In this document: positions 10,601-22,600 of the stretch, piece after piece
How positions within the stretch are numbered: the first letter of the stretch is position 1
How the letters are laid out: each line of letters starts with the position of its first letter
NCBI GenBank assembly: GCA_025345505.1
Contig: JANVCC010000040.1
Location: 15,175,356 to 15,239,355, forward strand
Direction: 5' to 3'
Length of the DNA stretch: 64,000 nucleotides
Source: Todiramphus chloris collaris
Taxonomy: Eukaryota; Chordata; Aves; Coraciiformes; Alcedinidae
The notes under the pieces: model-generated
The model's database searches: none
Told to the model about the DNA's origin: nothing
What the model saw: only the letters and a program-made list of their open reading frames with translations
Position numbers and translations under genes: made by a program

Positions 10601-13600
10601 AGAGAGATGAATTAAATTCTCTCTTCTACAAACAAGCATAGTCAAGAGCATCCTTGAGTAAAGAACTGCTATTTACATCAAAGTAAACATGCAGACTTAG
10701 AGGTCTATAGGTTGGAAGTGCTACAAAAACAACCCCCCCTCCCAAAATTACTTCTTCAGACAGAAGCCCAAACATGCTCAGTTATTACAGCTGGTTGACT
10801 TTCACGTGACGGTTTAGTGGAAACCCTGTTTTATCCCTTCATGGCAATGTTTCCTTTGAAGGTTTCCTTGCAGAGAGAAGGGGCAGAGCAGCTGGTCCCT
10901 CTCAACCCATTTTGCCCTGCTCTCACATGCCTCAATAGTAATTTGGTTTAGAAGGTCCTGAATATTCTTTCCTTAAATTTAACTGACAGCCTTTTCTGTA
11001 GGGCAGAATTATTTGGCTGGAACATACTTTAGATGAAACCAAGTGATAGAGACCTATGAAGAAATCAGGAGTTTTGTTTAACACAGAACAAGCATTTTCA
11101 TGAAGACTGACCTTCTTTAAATTTCATACAAGAGATTCTACTCACGCCTTTTTGCTGTTCTAGTAGACTGTGAAAACTATTATGCAGGGTATATATGTAC
11201 ACACTACTTACCTAACATTTCTTTCTTCAGTTTTTCATTCCTCTCTTCAATTTGTCTAGGTAATCGCTGTGGAGAGAGAGAAAAAGTGGAGTCAAACCCC
11301 TGCTTTCAAAAATACTGTAGGCTAAGCTGAGGGAAATTTTCAAACACATACCCAGGATACACTGTTTATGGATTAAAAGGAATCCTTCTATCAAAACACA
11401 CTGTCATCTTACTTTGGAAACCTGTAATTCATTGTATGTCATCAGTTCACAAACTTAAACTATTTAAAGTTGGAACAGCTGGCTCATCTTCCATCCTGAC
11501 ACAGTACTGGTGTTTGTAATTGGTCATTTTTAATGAGAATTTTATACTCACTACAACTACATTTACTCTTGGATCATTTCTGGTTTGCATTCTCTATACA
11601 TCAGTGAAATACAATGTTAAACCAAAATATATTACAAACGACAACCACTTTTTATACATTCTTTTCTTTTCCTATTTTTCAGAGGTACTATCTGAAGCTT
11701 TTATACTATGCTTATTGCTGTATAATTCTGGCAGGTCAGCATGCAATTATCTATCTCTTCTTCTGGAGGTCACAGCCAATAAGACAGATCTGCTGTAATG
11801 GTGCTATCAGTAAATTAATTACAGTTGCAGACTGTGGTACGGAGCGTGGAATACACTCCTGATACACATCCCTTGTGCTAATTGGCTTCTGAACATAGTT
11901 AAAGAATTCAGTTCATATTCTTGTCCTTTCCTGTCGTTTACAGCTCCAGTCATCATGGACAGGTTTAGTCATCCTCTAAGTAAAATAAGATATTCACCTC
12001 AAGAAAAAGCCCACTGACAAGGCTGCCTGGCTGTTCCTCTCCTCTTCAATGCAGAAGACAAAGTAGAGTAGATTTTCTAGAGTGATGGGGAAGAGCTGGT
12101 ACACCCCAGTGGAAAAAAAAACCCCAACCAAATAAAAAACACCCCAAAAACCCCAGGAAAAAACCCGAGCACTATGCAACAGAATGCAGATATACATGGA
12201 TGGCTAGGCTTGAAACCAGCCCAGGCCCAGCATCACTACCAGTGAGCCAGATCTAATTAGCCCAGTCAGACCTCATCTGATTCCTGCTGACCCAGAGGGG
12301 CTTATTAAGTTGGGTGCAGATCTGGACCTAAGCTGCCCGCACGAAACCATGTGTGGATATCCCCAGGCTCTAAATTCAGTTTGCATTGTGGCTGAGAGAC
12401 GTGCTGAATCTTGGATGAGTTTGGCATGGATGGCTCGTGTCTCTCACGTTTGGGCATCAGGCTTTAGCAGGAAACGAAGACACAAATCCTTGATCTGAAA
12501 TACGTACTCCATGTTTTGTCTGTCCCAACACTGCTGTTCCAGAGACTCAGCATTTCTCACGCCAGAAATGTATTTGCAAGGTTAGTTATCTATAGAAAGG
12601 TGTCTGTAAGGACAGCTATTTATCTGGTGTCTACAGTATTTATCTCAAAGCACAGCTTCTTTTGGTACAGAAGTTTATCTGCCTCGCCAACCCCATAAAA
12701 ACTGCGCTGGAGCCAAAACTCCCCCAGCACTGGTACACACCTGCTAGAAACAAAAACCTATAGATTTACACCATATAATTAAACACTTCCTGAGAAAGCA
12801 GCAATAGGGATTATCTGAGCACAAAACACCATTTCAAAACTGTTTAATCTGGCTTTGAAGACGTCAGAAATAACTGAAGTGTGTGGCACTGGAGTTTAAA
12901 TCAAAACACGAGCACCGTTCTCCTGAGATGTTAGCAGTGCTGAATTTCCAGAGCAGCTACCAAATCAGGAACCAAAGTAAAGAACTACTGTGTATTTAAT
13001 ATTTGTAAACTGCCATTTAACAAGACCACGACATTCCCCAAAGCAGCATGTGAAATATTTTCTGTGTGCAGGAAGGAGAAAGCTTTGCTCTAACAGTGGA
13101 CGGGGCTAATTTGCAGCTTCTCTTGCTGCATCATTTTCATTATGTGGGGAAAAGATGCTGTAATATTTCTGCAAAGAAATATGAAAAAGCAGAGCTTTAG
13201 TCTCCTACATATTAGACATGTGAAGCACATGTGTGGAGTCAAGGTTACAGCTGGAATTGGTTTCTCATTACATAATTTAGAGATTTATTATGAGTAATTA
13301 AAAGAAGTGTAAAACCAGCTGTCAGTATTTCTTCAGCAATTTTTTTTTCAGGAGGGGAGTTTTAAGCTTCAGTCTCAAAAAAATTGCTTCTACTCTGAAA
13401 TCTGACAAAGAACAGGACCAGCTCAGGGCAGAATGTCCTAAATCCCAGCACGGTGTAAATCGAGGGCACTTGGTACAAAGTGTTCCGCACCACGCACGAG
13501 CCTGCAGCCTCCGTCTACAAAAATCAGGTCAAGGAGCAGAAGGTAGAACCACACAGCCTCTGTTACAGTCAAACTCTGTACTCTCCAGCTACAAAAATTA

Positions 13601-16600
13601 AGACTAAATTACTGATTGTTCTAAAACATTCCTGAAAACTGTCCAGGAAGGACAGCAGCACTGTCTGTGGTTCTCTTCTAGCCCAAATCTCCACTGGTGA
13701 CTGAGCGTGGGCTCTTTTGTGAGGTTATTGGAGATGTACTCATGGAAAGAAAACAAGGGGCAGAATCTACACTCCCAGGGGGTTCCAATCAGCCAAAATA
13801 TATGTAGTATAAAATGTAAAGAGTTTAAAATAACTACTGACAGTAATCCCCAGTGTTTGGTATTAGGAAGAAATTCTTTCCTGTGAGGCTGGTGAGACAC
13901 TGGACCCAGTTGTTTGTTCTGGAGAGGCTGTGGATGCCCCATCCCTGGAAGGGTTCAAGGCAAAGGTTCAAGCAACCAGGTCTAGCAGAAGATGTTCCTG
14001 CCCGTGGCATTGGCACTGAAACTAGATGATCTCTAAGGTCCCTTCCACCCCAAACCACTTTGTGAGTCTACGATCTGTAGAGTCCTGACTGGTGGTTCAT
14101 AACAATCTGTTGGCCTTTACAGTTGTTATGAGCTGCTAAAAACCACTCCTACATTAGGACAGGGTTTAACTGGCTAGCTTGCACTAGACCTCCCTCACTC
14201 TGGAGCTAGTCTAATGCTAGAAGACTACAAGGTCCAGAAACTAAACCCCTTCAGAAAGCTCAGCAGACTGCTTGGCTGAATTCCTGGATGAAATAAGGCA
14301 CGGTTTCGGCTAGAAGGCTACGCGCAAGGCCAACGCAAACACTCTCTGCTAGACTGCGATGGACCCATCACGGTCACTACCCATGAAGTAATACAGTTTG
14401 ACAGGCTTGTCATTTATTGAGCCATTGCCAAGAGCCAGGTGATAAAGTGCTCTCCTTGTGACAAAGCAACCAGACACGTGCAGCAAGCACTGGGGGGGGG
14501 GGGGGGGGCTGCAAACTGACCTTGGCAGCGCGTGCTGACAAAAGGGACGGCCCCGATTCCTGCACCGCCCCGACCGCGTCCCCTTTCTCTCTCGCTGGCA
14601 TTTGCAGCAGGGCTTGTCTGACTGCAAACAGCCAACATAGAAGTATTTTCTTACACCATAGTATGGGGAGAAGCGGGGGGGGGAAATAACTACTACTGAT
14701 TTATTTTCCCAAATGGGAGACTTAAAACAATTAAAACTAAGCCTTTCCGAAGTATTTCTGCATCAACATATTCAAACTGGTTTTAGAGATAATCCTGGGG
14801 GTGAAGCAAATGATTGTGGCTTTTTTCCTCTCTGGGGCAGAATAAGTTGCAGGTTCACTGACATGAAGCTGAACTAAAATAATGATGCCCTTTGAAAATC
14901 TAACCAGATATAAACAAACTGACTGGCCTATGGATTTGGGTGCCCAAGTAAGAAAAAAAAATCTTTTAAAATTGCATCCATTTACCTTAAAAGAATAGTT
15001 CAGCTGCTGTTTTCCCTGCAGAGGATGGGCAGCTCTTTCTGGCCTCTCTGCTCTTTGCAAACCATTCACCCACCACGATCTAAAGCTCCCCCTTTATTAA
15101 AGTCACCACCACTGTACTTTTTATAGCGGCTACCTTTCGTTGGCACATCCAAACCACAGGCTGTCTGGCTACATCTCTACCACATTTGTCTTTCCACGGT
15201 CTTCATAACATCTTTTCAAAACTGAGAGCAGAGAACAGCCTGTAAGAGGAGCTTTCTGCACAAAAGAACATTTCCCTTCTTGCTAACCCTTGTGAAAAGG
15301 CCCTCGGAACTTGTCAAATCCACAGGTATTCTCCACGCTGAGCATTAACGTAATAACTATCACTAGAAAAACCACTTCCTGTTGGTATTTTACACAAAGA
15401 GTTTCTTAAAGCTTCAAATCAGCAGGCTGTGTCTGTGCCTTGAAATCCCCATTGAGTAGGGATTATTTATGTGTTAGATTGGGGGTTCAGGAATTGCTGG
15501 GGGTTTGCCTTTTTCCATCCAAGCTGACACAACCCAAAGGCCAATGGAGCTTTTATAGCATTTCCTTGGACTTACTGAGAAATGGCAGAGATGCTGCAAG
15601 AAATGTTTAATCCTGAAGTATTTGTAATTTGATTGAAACTGGTGAGAGCAGACTTGGGAACACAGTAAGCTGCAGAATCTATTTTTATTTCTTTTAGAAC
15701 AAAGACATTAACTGAATCAGGAGTGCTGTTTGCAACCACGAGGTGCCTTTTTCTTCAAGTGAAAGGCAAGTTTTTGAAGAGTAATAGCAGAGTTCAGTCA
15801 GTATTAGTAAGATAACATGGCCAATACACACAGAGGACAGAAAATGGCTACATCGAGAAACAAAAAGTACATAAAAATGTAGATACAGACTGAGAGAATC
15901 CTGCCTCTTTGCCATTCTAGTCATCAAAACCAGTAATTACTTTATAATTATGCTGTAAAGGCATGTGAGTGTAAACTTACCCATCAGAAAAATAATTCCA
16001 CTGAAAGGAAACCAGACTCCCACTAATGAAACAGCTAGCAAGAACTGTATTATATAGGGTGCTTGTATTCTGACCTCCAAACTCCAGACCCATATTGAAA
16101 GGATGGTTACCAAAATGCAGTAGTGGTTCAGAAAAGCATTTCTAGGACATGCAGAACTAAAACTATCAGCCTCAACCAAAAAAAACTAGAATGAAGTGTG
16201 TGTGTATGTGTGTGAGCACGTGCAATTCAACAGCTCAGAACACACGTTTTTCACGTGTTTCGACTATGCTTTATGGACCCAAGACTTGTCATGGAAGCTG
16301 TGGCAGTTCAGGTAATCTTTCCTATGTAAAACCAGGTGAAAAAAAACACTTGGAAAAAACCAGAATTATCACCACCGTGTAGGAAGCTGCTTGTATAAAC
16401 AGCACTGAATATTCAGGACAGGAAAGAAAAGACCTTGGTTTCAAGTTAGGCTGAAGTATAGTAAAAAAGCTTACCATGCAAGCTTCCCTGGCTTGATGAA
16501 CTGATGGGTCTTTTTCTAGGACTGCCTTGTAATCTTCCAGAGCTTCATCTAGTTTTTCTGTTTTTTCATATAGTTCTGCTCTCCTCAGCAAAGCTCTAAT

Positions 16601-19600
16601 ATAGTTAGGATCTAATTCCACTGCTAGAAAACAAAAGCAAAGCACAGTATTTTACTTGAAACATAACTTCAAATGAGTTCTTGTGTATCAATAGTTATCT
16701 TTATGGTGTGGCTTAGAATCAAGCAGAATCACAGCTCTGACTCAGAAGAGAATCTCCAGCTTTTGTCTATTTAATGTGTATATTATTAGATTATTGCTAA
16801 GGTTAAATAAAGTTTCCCATAGCAGGGAAAATAAGCATTTCCCTGCTTATCTCAGTTCAAGTGGAGACAAACTCCAGGAGAACTTGCTGGTGTTCTTCTA
16901 AATTTAATACGAAACGGGCAAAATTGGGTTGGGAATCCACAAATGGTTAGATTAGCTCTACAAGTTAGCAGACAGGCACACTGACTGAATTTCAGATTTT
17001 TCCTCTCCTTATTCCCTTGGCAGCCATGACTGTGTTTACAGATGCACTAAAGACTGAATGGTAAACTTAACAGTTACTGGCAAACAGTAATTTCTCAAGA
17101 ATTTCTTCATCCATTTTTCATGGCAGAAAGAGGGCTGCCCATTTTATAATTACTAACCCATTAAAATGGTGCTCAGGACAATTTAATCTAGGATTTTTGA
17201 GCTAAACGTTCTACCTTATTTCTTCTGGAAGGACAAAGACAATGCTACAGTCAGCAAGTTGCAGGTTAGAGTGAATTGCTCTGCTGTGCTTCAAGTGTTG
17301 CATTGCAGTTTGTAAGCCAAGTCCCTGGGGAGCATCAAGCGATGGCAGGTTTAAGTCTCACTGCTGCAAAGCAGCCTGATTCCCTTTCAGCCATGAAAAT
17401 CAGCAGAAGTGGCTTTTCCAAATGCACCCACCACCAAAACAAGGCAAACCCCCAAAGGGACAGAGACCAGAGAGAATTTGTACCTTCAAGGATCCTTTTT
17501 AGCACGTACGACTCCTGTTTACCGTACAAACGGCACTGGCACACAGCCACTGGATTAGTTTTCTGATTGGCAATTTGGACCCCCCCCCAGCTGTCATGGG
17601 GAGTTTAACAAATATTCCAGCACGGGTGAGTGGGTGGAAGCAATAAAGCAATGCACAGCTGAAATGATTTCACCAGAAGTTGCAGAGAGAAAACTCGGCA
17701 GGACAAGAACAAGAGAGCGTAAGCCCTTGTGACAAAGCAAAAGCCTCGCATAAAAGGGACTTGATAATGCTTTTAGTTCTGTAAGGCCTCACAGCTCTTT
17801 GGAACTTGGGATTAAACTGACATTTGGGGGGGAATGGCAGGTGGAAGTGGGTTTAAAGTAGTAGGTGTAAGGAAACAGCTTCTATAATACACAGATTTTC
17901 CTATTGGAAAGTACAAACAGCAGTCTTAGGGGCACAGGAGAATGGAAAGAAAATTATTACAGACAGGAGAAGTTTGATAGATATTTTGCAAAGAAATAAT
18001 ATAAATCATTTTAGATTCAGGTGTCTTCCACCACAGCTTTTCTTTAAATTCTTTAAAGACCCTGTTGCCTAAAATTACAGATCTGCATGAAGGCACTAAA
18101 TGGCATAACTGAGGCATGAAAGATCTGGCACAAGAGCAGCACACAGGAAAAAAAACCCAAAGCACAACATACCTTTGCTGCAGTCAGTTAGGGCAGCTTC
18201 TGTCTTGTCCTAGAACACAAAATAGTTTTGGTGTATTTAAGCCATGCTTCTTGGGAAACGGATTACTTACAATTGCAAGCAAAAAAGGTTTTCCTGGAGT
18301 TCCAAGGAACTGGCACGTCCAAGCGATCGAGGCTTTTTGTACCATTGCTCCTGATGTCAAGCTCCTCACCAGCAATGAGCTTGCTGGACACATCAATGGG
18401 TGTGTGCTCCTCAGCAGTACCCGACAGTTGGAAGGCTGAGCAACATCTGCAGGCCTTGGCTTAACTGAGGTACAGCTTTTCTACCTGTGTCAGTTAGTAA
18501 AGGTGTTGGAATAGATGGTTCCCAAGAGCGCCAGAGAAATTCTGTCTGTAGGAGCTAAGGCACTGGGGAGCAGATACTGCCTCTGGCACTAACGTGGCTT
18601 TCTCTACAAGGGACAATGCAGAAGTGTTAGGGACAAGATTTTAGTGCACCCAGACAACCACGCTTAGAAGACAAGAGCCAGGCAATCTGCTTATAATGAA
18701 ACAGGAAAAAAAAAAGGGAGAGATGAAATGGAGATCCTATTCTCACCCAAACCGAAAGGGCTTTAAAATAAATTAAAAAAATCAGTCTGCTCTGTGCTTG
18801 TATCGTTGCTCTAAGTAGTATCATAGAATGGCAGGGGGTGGAAGGGACCTCTGGAGCTCATCGAGTCCAACCCCCCTGTCAGAGCAGGGTCACCCAGGGC
18901 AGCCTACGCAGGAACAGATCCAGGTGGGGCTGGAAAGTCTCCAGAGAAGGAGACTCCACAGCCTCTCTGGGCAGCCCAGGCCAGGCTGTCCTGGTTTGAG
19001 TGAGAACAGAACTAATTCTGTTCAGAGATTTTAATTTCCAGCCCAGTTCTAACTCCCTGCCCTGCCTGCAGTCAGCAGCCTGTTTTCCCAGGCAGAGTCT
19101 GCTCCCAGCAGTGAGAACACCCCATGGTTAAAGTTGCTGCCCAGGGCTGGGGTGCAGACCAAGGCCACTGCTGGGTCTTGTGCACCACATTGGGGGGTGC
19201 AGAAAGGGAAAGGCGGCACCTGCAGGGAGGGGAGGACAGAACAGGGGACCCCAAACTGCCCAGCGAGGGATCCCAGCCCACAGATGGCATCTTTGGTATA
19301 GAGCTGAGGGATCTGGAGGGTCTGGGGCTCTTCTCCCCTCTTGGACCATTTTGCCAGCTCTGCTTGGCTCAGGTCTTCTTTTGGTTCCTTCCTCGGGGCC
19401 CAGTCTGGGACTCTCCCAGTGCCTGCTCCACAGCAACAGTGGTGATGGAATTACCATCAGGGGGGTTGGGTTCCATACTGGTTTTGTACATATTTGTGCA
19501 TATTCGATTTTATTATTATTATTTTCATTGTCATTGAAGCTGTTCCAGCTCCCTTCTCTACTGGCTGAGTCTCTCTCCCTCATTCCCTTTCTGTTCCCCT

Positions 19601-22600
19601 CTGGGGAAGGAGGGGGGTTAACAGAGAGTGGCTGTTACAGGTCTGAGGGGCCACCCTGACCCTAAACCCTGACACAGGATCTGTCCCTCTCACAGGGAAG
19701 AAGTTTCTCCTCCTGTTGAGGTGGCACTTCCTGTGTTTCCCCTTGCTACCAGTGCCTCTCGTCCTATCCCAGGGCACCACTGACAAGAGCCTGGACCCTT
19801 CTCCTTGACCCTGCAGAGATTTGTAACCACTCATAAGATCCCCATAAACAAGATCCCCAAGTAGTAACAGATCCCCCTAGTAATAATCTTTCTACATCCA
19901 AGGAACTATTTTCCCCTCCATAAAACAGAAGCTGTCTCAGAAGAACACCTCACAAGCTTTTATTGTAGTGCAAAGCAAATGTGTGAGCAGGTAGAAGGAA
20001 CAAACTTAACGGGGCAGTTATTAGTACCAAGAACCTGTTTTCACAGCAGAGTATCAGTCTGTCAGGTTCCACTGATCTATCCTGGTGAGATACACTAGCT
20101 TGTGCACAGTTCTTCTATCATCTTGGGTTCCTTTGAGGACTTTTGGATTAGTTTCCCAGTGACATGAATAGTTAACATCTGGATTATGAGGAGGTTTTTC
20201 AGTTTACAGCTTTCATATTTGAAAGGTTCCAGTGTCTGTTATTACAGATGTAATTCCATTTTCTCCTTGTCTGCTCAAACAATTCAATATCCCAACAGCA
20301 AGTTAGACAATGCTAGCTGAACAAGATGACTTTATACCGAGTGAGAATTTATTTATTTATGCCTAAATATGGCTGCAAGGTACATTTCTAACCAGAGCTG
20401 CATCTGTCTTCATACTGGAGAAAAACTGCAAGCAAGTTCCCTTTTCAGGAAGGTAAACTGAGGATAGGAATTACTGTGCTATTTTTCTATAATAATTCAA
20501 CTTCAGAAACAAAGGCAAAAATAGGGAGTAACTTCTCCTGAATTCTTACTGTTTCCTCTTTCTAAAGAGGTCAATGTTTCTGCTCAGACAAAGCACGTTC
20601 TATGCCTTCCACGCTACCTAAGTATTGCTGATTCTGGTACAACCTGGGCACTGGTCCTTGGTCAAGGAATAGAAACCATATGAAGAAAGCTGCAGCCATT
20701 CCATCAAGACCGTGCTCTGCTATACAGCTCTGTCCTAGAACATAACTGCGGAGGAAGCAGAACTGCATTTGTAAAGCCCTCCTTTGGAAGTCCTGCTTCT
20801 GCCTCAAACTGTTAAGAGACAATTCAGTGAAGACAAGCATATGACAACTGAGGCTTCTAGAAAAAAACACTAACTGGCTACAACTCCAACCAGTCTCAAA
20901 CATGGTCTGCATACACTAACTATGCTTAAGGACATCTGCTCCCCATGAACTTTCATTAAAAGAGAGAGGATGAAAGACAAATCAGTGTTTTAAACATAAT
21001 GCAGCAGAACAACTTTGAACAGCTGTTCCAACTGCAACTTTCAGGTTTGTGTTCATCCCCAGTAAAGCCAAGCATAGCAGCATTTCTACTGGGAGCATGA
21101 CAGACTGAGCAAGCAGCAAAACCTGGAACAGCTTTATTCCTTTGCCCTCCCTTATGCACCCCTAACGACTTCATTATTGCATTTGTCATATAATCAATAC
21201 ATGGTTTTAAGAAATAAAAAGAATATTCACCTGTTTCATTTTTGCAGCAGCTCTGTTTGAAAATAAGACAGCCCTATCTTTTTGGAAGCATGCTGGACAA
21301 ATCTGTAGAGCCTTCGTGTAAGAATCTTCTGCCTCTCCATAGTCTGCAGATGGAACAGCAAAAAATCCCAAAGAGATCATTTATTTCAAAGCAGTACAGT
21401 CAGTGAGCGACATGGATCAGGTTTCTTTGGAAACATTTCTCAATATATGATGCAATATTAAGCCAGAATTGGTAGCTGCTCTCAGACAAAGGGCATTATC
21501 TGAGTAGTACACAGATCAATGACAATTAATTATTTTTTAAATCATCACCCTTGTAAAAGCAGAAATATAGTCCCAAGCAACAAGTGCAGTACAATGTGCA
21601 TATAATTCCCATCCCCAAAATTGTTTCCTACTATTTGAGTACCAGCCTTAAAGGTAGAATCTCTGTAGATTAAGTATATCCTTGATCTGCAAGGAAGCAT
21701 GTGCCAAAACAAGTTAGCCAATGCACCGAGACCTGTTCAAAGCAGCTCAGAGATATTTTATTTGCCACATCAAAGGTCAGTCAGCAAAAACCCTTTCTCA
21801 CCTGAAGGTCAGCTGTCATCAAGTCTGGTCTAAAGCAAGGACCAGTGGTAAATCACACGGGATTATCAAGTTATTCTTTTTCTAATAAAGCTGGAGTCGA
21901 GAGTGAGAAGGCTACACTGACTCTGAACAATGCCCTGCCAGCTGACAGGTGCCCTGGCCTTCAAACCAGCAGCTCTTTCCGTGCACAGAAGCTGGTGACC
22001 ATTCAGGAGCTTAAAGCATTGTGTATTACTGGTTAGTTAGGACTCTGAGCAACCTGCTCTAGGGGGAGGAGGTGTCCCTGCCCACGGCAGGGGGGCTGGA
22101 ACCAGGTCATCTTTAAGGCCCCTTCCAACCCTGACAGTTCTATGATTCTGTGACTTTGGCAGGCACACTGAACAGATCTGCCAAAGAATTTGTCAACAGC
22201 CGCCTATGGGCGAGACTTCACAAGATGATTCAGCCAGCATCACAGGTTTGCTGCTTTCATGGTCTGAGCAGTTTCCTCCTGCCTGCTCTGACACTTGCCT
22301 GAATTGGTAAATCATTCCCCAGGAATCCTGCTCTCTTAGCACACAATAAGAGACTGCCAACAGGAAGGCCACTGTCTGGTTATCAGGGTATACTTCTGGG
22401 AAGAGGAAATTACTTGTTTGTGTCCCCGCTGACCGAGGAAAGTACAAACCTGCATTTCTTGGTTTCTTTGCACTAAACATTAACTGAAAGGTAGGAGTCA
22501 AACTCATTTCCCTCTTTATGTTTAATTGGTACAATTACTTATTACTGGCCTCGACCCCGTTGCTGTCTATTAACTATTTGCAGAACACATCCAGTTCTGG

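Larger units (their letters stand above)
4653..11211 (-). other. TTC1: TTC1 intron 7
   Basis: 6.6 kb between the donor GTAAGT at 11211 and the acceptor at 4653-4654. Contains a CR1 (10403-10605) and a 22-bp tandem duplication (8002-8045). A 152-codon open stretch on the + strand at 6738-7196 starts with TTG and has no recognisable feature, so I treat it as chance. Otherwise AT-rich unique sequence. Confidence 0.8.
11267..16474 (-). other. TTC1: TTC1 intron 6
   Basis: 5.2 kb. Holds an A/C-rich low-complexity patch (about 12110-12170), a CR1 (13850-14078), a run of 17 G (14492-14508) next to a small CpG-rich patch, and otherwise unremarkable AT-rich sequence. Confidence 0.8.
18210..21230 (-). 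other. TTC1: TTC1 intron 4
   Basis: 3.0 kb, about a third of it a CR1 split by a solo LTR (18819-19838). The remainder is unremarkable. Confidence 0.8.

Noticed and set aside
19124-19659. Overlapping open frames of 137-159 codons on both strands
   Set aside because: All are inside the solo LTR nested in CR1.
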